A DNA stretch of 9,761 nt from Hyphomonadaceae bacterium (GTDB lineage Bacteria; Pseudomonadota; Alphaproteobacteria; Caulobacterales; Aquidulcibacteraceae). Shown here piece after piece: positions 7,617-9,761 of this stretch. The DNA is taken from contig DPWD01000082.1 in the NCBI GenBank assembly GCA_003526465.1, positions 1-9,761 on the forward strand, in the 5' to 3' direction. The position numbers and the translations under genes are program-made. How positions within the stretch are numbered: position 1 is the first letter of the stretch; each line of letters opens with the position of its first letter. Below the pieces are notes generated by a model. It did not search any database. It had not been told where the DNA came from and saw only the letters and a list, made by a program, of their open reading frames with translations.

Positions 7617-7645
7617 TTGGACGCGCGCGCCTGACGCGCTAGGCC
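7617..7645 (+). promoter_or_regulatory. Candidate promoter of the first OmpA-like gene
   Basis: TTGGAC (7617-7622), a 15-nt spacer, then GCTAGGCC (7638-7645), about 44 nt before the ATG. The -10 carries the GCTA core of alphaproteobacterial housekeeping promoters. A similarly arranged pair (TTGGAA, 15 nt, ACTATC) precedes the downstream paralogue, which gives some mutual support. Confidence 0.38.
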
Positions 7646-7688
7646 TCCGTTCGCAGGCGCAGCACGCGCCCCAAAAACGGAGAAATCG

Positions 7689-8684
7689 ATGCGCAAATTG
7701 TTGAGCACGCTCGCGATGGCGGCGTTGGTGGCGAGCATCGGCGCGAGCGCGCAAGCCATGGACGGCTGGTACGGCCGCGCTGACCTGGGCTACAGCGTCG
7801 ATGGCGAGATCGAGGGCGATTTCTTCGACGGCGAAGAGACCTTCAGCGCCGACGCCGATCTCGACAACGACTGGATGGCCGACGTGGGCGTCGGCTTCGG
7901 TTACGCCAATGGCTTCCGCTCGGAAGCAGAACTGGCCCATCGCACAAACGAGGTCAGCGGCGCGGGCGCCGATGTCGAAGCAAGCTCGCTGATGATCAAC
8001 GGCTTCTACGATTTCAATCGCGATGGCGCGATCCAACCTTACCTCGGGCTTGGCCTCGGCTACGCGCAGGTCGATTCCGGCGCCGACGATGACAGCAATT
8101 GGGCATGGCAGGGGCTCGCGGGCGTAGCCATACCCCTTGGCGAACGTCTCTCGCTCGACATCGGCTACCGCTATTTCAATGTCCAGGACCTCGAGTCCGG
8201 GCCAATCAGCGATCTCGATTACACCCACCAAGCCGCCACGCTCGGCCTGCGTTTCCAGTTCGGCGCGCCCGCCCCCGCCGCTGTTGCGCAACCAGAGCCA
8301 GCCCCCGCGCCGGCGCCAGCGCCACTACCAGCTCCAGCGGCGTGCCCGACCTCGGAATTCGTGGTTTATTTCGAATGGGACCGCTCCAACCTTAACGAAG
8401 CGGCGATTGCGACCATCGACGAAGCGGTGGCGCGCGCGCGCCAATGCAACGTCACCGCCACAATCATCGTCGGCCACACCGACACTTCGGGGTCGAACGC
8501 CTACAATGCGGGATTGTCCGAGCGGCGCGCGGGCGTCGTGCGCGACGCCATGGTGGCGCGAGGAATGTCGGCATCGACCATGACGGTGCAGGCCCGGGGC
8601 GAGACCGATCTTGCGCGTCAAACCCGCGACGGCGTGCGCGAGCCGCTCAACCGCCGCACCGCGGTGACGATCTCGTTCCGCTAA
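7689..8684 (+). CDS. OmpA-like outer-membrane protein, first tandem copy
   Basis: A 331-residue outer-membrane protein. Residues 1-23 form a signal peptide (basic MRK, hydrophobic core, cleavage after AQA). Residues 24-192 are a small beta-barrel of the Omp25/OmpA-like type, with alternating strands such as YLGLGLGYAQV and LSLDIGYRYF and an acidic first loop (40-60). Residues 193-218 are a Pro/Ala-rich linker. Residues 219-331 are the OmpA C-terminal peptidoglycan-binding domain: VVYFEWDRSNL, VGHTDTSG (261-268) and NAGLSERRA (273-281). Asp265 and Arg280 are 15 residues apart, the same spacing as the diaminopimelate-binding Asp271/Arg286 pair of Acinetobacter OmpA, so binding is probably intact. 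Cys219 and Cys253 could form a disulfide. GGAG lies six bases before the ATG. A strong terminator follows, so it is a single-gene unit. Likely role: anchoring the outer membrane to peptidoglycan. Confidence 0.93.
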   Translation: MRKLLSTLAMAALVASIGASAQAMDGWYGRADLGYSVDGEIEGDFFDGEETFSADADLDNDWMADVGVGFGYANGFRSEAELAHRTNEVSGAGADVEASSLMINGFYDFNRDGAIQPYLGLGLGYAQVDSGADDDSNWAWQGLAGVAIPLGERLSLDIGYRYFNVQDLESGPISDLDYTHQAATLGLRFQFGAPAPAAVAQPEPAPAPAPAPLPAPAACPTSEFVVYFEWDRSNLNEAAIATIDEAVARARQCNVTATIIVGHTDTSGSNAYNAGLSERRAGVVRDAMVARGMSASTMTVQARGETDLARQTRDGVREPLNRRTAVTISFR

Positions 8685-8708
8685 TTTATCGAGGCTCTTG
8701 ATTAACAG

Positions 8709-8740
8709 CGGGCCCGGCATAGCGCCGGGTCCGTTTTTTT
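8709..8740 (+). terminator. Intrinsic terminator after the first OmpA-like gene
   Basis: A 10-bp stem CGGGCCCGGC / GCCGGGTCCG (one G-U pair) with loop ATAGC is followed directly by seven T residues. It starts 24 nt after the stop codon. It should end the first transcript and isolate the second paralogue. Confidence 0.92.
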
Positions 8741-8864
8741 GTCGGCAACATCGCGCGCAAGACCGTGTTGTACTTAATTTTCGCGCATTCGGCGCACTAC
8801 ACCGCGCCGTTAAGCGTGAATTCTCCCGGTCCACGCTCAAATTTCTCCGCCCGGGTGGATGCGG

Positions 8865-8891
8865 TTGGAATAGAGCGCGCGCGCAACTATC
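8865..8891 (+). promoter_or_regulatory. Candidate promoter of the second OmpA-like gene
   Basis: TTGGAA (8865-8870), 15-nt spacer, then ACTATC (8886-8891), which differs from GCTATC at one base. Spacer length and distance to the ATG (about 50 nt) match the candidate in front of the first copy. It overlaps an inverted repeat centred on the -10. Confidence 0.35.
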
Positions 8892-8901
8892 AATTTGCGC
8901 G
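8880..8901. repeat. Inverted repeat over the candidate -10 of the second OmpA gene
   Basis: CGCGCAA (8880-8886) and its exact reverse complement TTGCGCG (8895-8901) flank an 8-nt spacer that includes most of the ACTATC box. It could be an operator half-site pair or, if transcribed, a hairpin near the mRNA 5' end. The surroundings are rich in GCGC, so a chance 7-bp match is possible. Confidence 0.45.
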
Positions 8902-8941
8902 GGGGGCGCGCTTGCGCCTTTGATGAAATGGAGAATCCCCG

Positions 8942-9761
8942 ATGCGCAAGTTGTTGAGCACGCTCGCGGTGGCGGCGCTGCTCGCCGGTTATGCCGGCGC
9001 AGCCCAGGCCGGCGAACATTGGTATGGCCGCGCCGATATCGGCCTTAGCGTCGACGGCGAAGCGACCGTGCCGGAAGACGAATACTCGCCGTGCGATTAT
9101 TACGAAGAATATTACTGCGATTACCAGTCCGAGTGGACCGAGTGGAACTCGCCCAGCGCCAACACGGTCGAACTCGAGGACGACTGGATGTTCGATGTCG
9201 CCGTGGGGCGCGCATTCGACAACGGCTTCCGCGCCGACGGCGAACTCGCCAGCCGCACCAACCGCGCCCGGATTTCCAACTCTTCGTCGGAAGCGCAAGT
9301 GCGCGCGACCTCGGCCATGATCAATGGCTTCTACGACATCATGCGCGATGGGCCGGTCCAGCCTTATGTCGGCATCGGCGCGGGCTTCGTGAGGGTCGAT
9401 GCCAACGGCGAGGACGACACCAGCCTCGCCTGGCAGGCGATGGCGGGCCTCGCCATTCCAGTGCGCGAGCGCATGCATATCGACATCGGCTATCGCCATT
9501 TCGAGGCCGACGAATTGGAATATTCCGCGCTGCCCGGCAGCTACGAACATGACGCGGTGACCTTGGGCCTGCGTTACGAGTTCGCCGGCCCTGCCCCGGT
9601 GCCAGTCGCGCCTGCTCCAGCGCCGGCGCCAGAACCGACGCCGATCCCCCCGCCGGCGGCGTGCCCGACCTCACAGTTCGTGGTCTATTTCGAATGGGAC
9701 CGCTCAAACCTGAACGCCGCGGCGGCCGCAACGCTCGACCAAGCTGTCGCCCGCGCCCGCC
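8942..9761 (+). CDS. OmpA-like outer-membrane protein, second tandem copy (3' end beyond window)
   Basis: The frame from ATG 8942 stays open to the window end, giving 273 complete codons. The protein repeats the architecture of its neighbour. It has a signal peptide (1-23, ending AQA), a beta-barrel (24 to about 215), a Pro/Ala linker (216-238), and the start of the OmpA C-terminal domain (CPTSQFVVYFEWDRSNL, from 241). The rest of that domain, including the peptidoglycan-binding Asp/Arg pair, lies outside. Barrel strands such as QPYVGIGAGFVRV and MHIDIGYRHF align with the first copy. The difference is the first loop, which has an extra segment of roughly 20 residues. It is rich in Tyr, Asp and Glu, with Cys51 and Cys59. 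GGAG lies eight bases before the ATG. It has its own promoter candidate and lies behind the neighbour's terminator, so it is probably expressed independently. Confidence 0.92.
   Translation, partial: MRKLLSTLAVAALLAGYAGAAQAGEHWYGRADIGLSVDGEATVPEDEYSPCDYYEEYYCDYQSEWTEWNSPSANTVELEDDWMFDVAVGRAFDNGFRADGELASRTNRARISNSSSEAQVRATSAMINGFYDIMRDGPVQPYVGIGAGFVRVDANGEDDTSLAWQAMAGLAIPVRERMHIDIGYRHFEADELEYSALPGSYEHDAVTLGLRYEFAGPAPVPVAPAPAPAPEPTPIPPPAACPTSQFVVYFEWDRSNLNAAAAATLDQAVARAR

Noticed and set aside
6388..8291. Two long minus-strand ORFs (6388-7326 and 7245-8291)
   Set aside because: They are shadows of the quinone oxidoreductase and the first OmpA-like gene, with low-complexity Arg/Ala-rich composition.
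8933..8937. GANTC (CcrM methylation) sites near starts, e.g. GAATC before the second OmpA gene and GATTC at 5514-5518 before rpmE
   Set aside because: Single five-base sites occur often by chance; there is no clustering to support methylation control.

Overview
This is a GC-rich stretch with dense, mostly ATG-started genes. It looks like chromosomal DNA of an alphaproteobacterium, most likely Caulobacterales or a close relative. The best taxonomic clue is an RcdA/DUF1465 gene, an alphaproteobacterial cell-cycle adaptor. It sits beside a DUF1192 gene, a cysteine-free L31 gene, and promoter candidates with a GCTA-type -10. The assignment is inferred from family knowledge, not from a database search.

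Left part (1-5031, all minus strand): a polysaccharide gene cluster read right to left. It starts with a UDP-GlcNAc 6-dehydrogenase-like nucleotide-sugar dehydrogenase (TTG start at 5031). After a 103-nt gap comes a MurG/GT-B-like glycosyltransferase (start at 3578). A 4-nt ATGA overlap then leads into a very long ORF that runs uninterrupted from 2343 off the left edge (781 codons visible). That ORF contains two complete-looking GT4-type glycosyltransferase modules in one chain. Together these genes suggest synthesis of a surface polymer containing an N-acetylhexosaminuronic acid, with several transferases made from one transcript. This two-module transferase is the most unusual object in the window.

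Middle (5260-7566): core housekeeping and cell-cycle genes. A tRNA-Lys(CUU) on the minus strand has its 3' end facing the polysaccharide cluster. Divergent from it is rpmE (plus). rcdA and a DUF1192 gene (both minus) converge on rpmE, leaving only 4 nt between the rpmE and rcdA stop codons. A zinc-independent, PIG3-like NAD(P)H:quinone oxidoreductase diverges from the DUF1192 gene.

Right part (7689-9761, plus): two tandem OmpA-like outer-membrane protein genes. Each has a signal peptide, an 8-stranded-type barrel, a Pro/Ala linker and a peptidoglycan-binding OmpA C-terminal domain. A strong intrinsic terminator separates them, and each has its own matching promoter candidate. The second gene is cut by the window edge and carries a Tyr/Asp/Glu-rich, two-cysteine insertion in its first predicted surface loop.

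No gap between genes exceeds 300 nt. In 3579-3681 and 5032-5259 I see no convincing gene or site. No CRISPR array, insertion sequence, integrase or replication origin was seen. There is no clear sign of a wholly new system; the best candidates for novelty are the fused double glycosyltransferase and the divergent OmpA loop.
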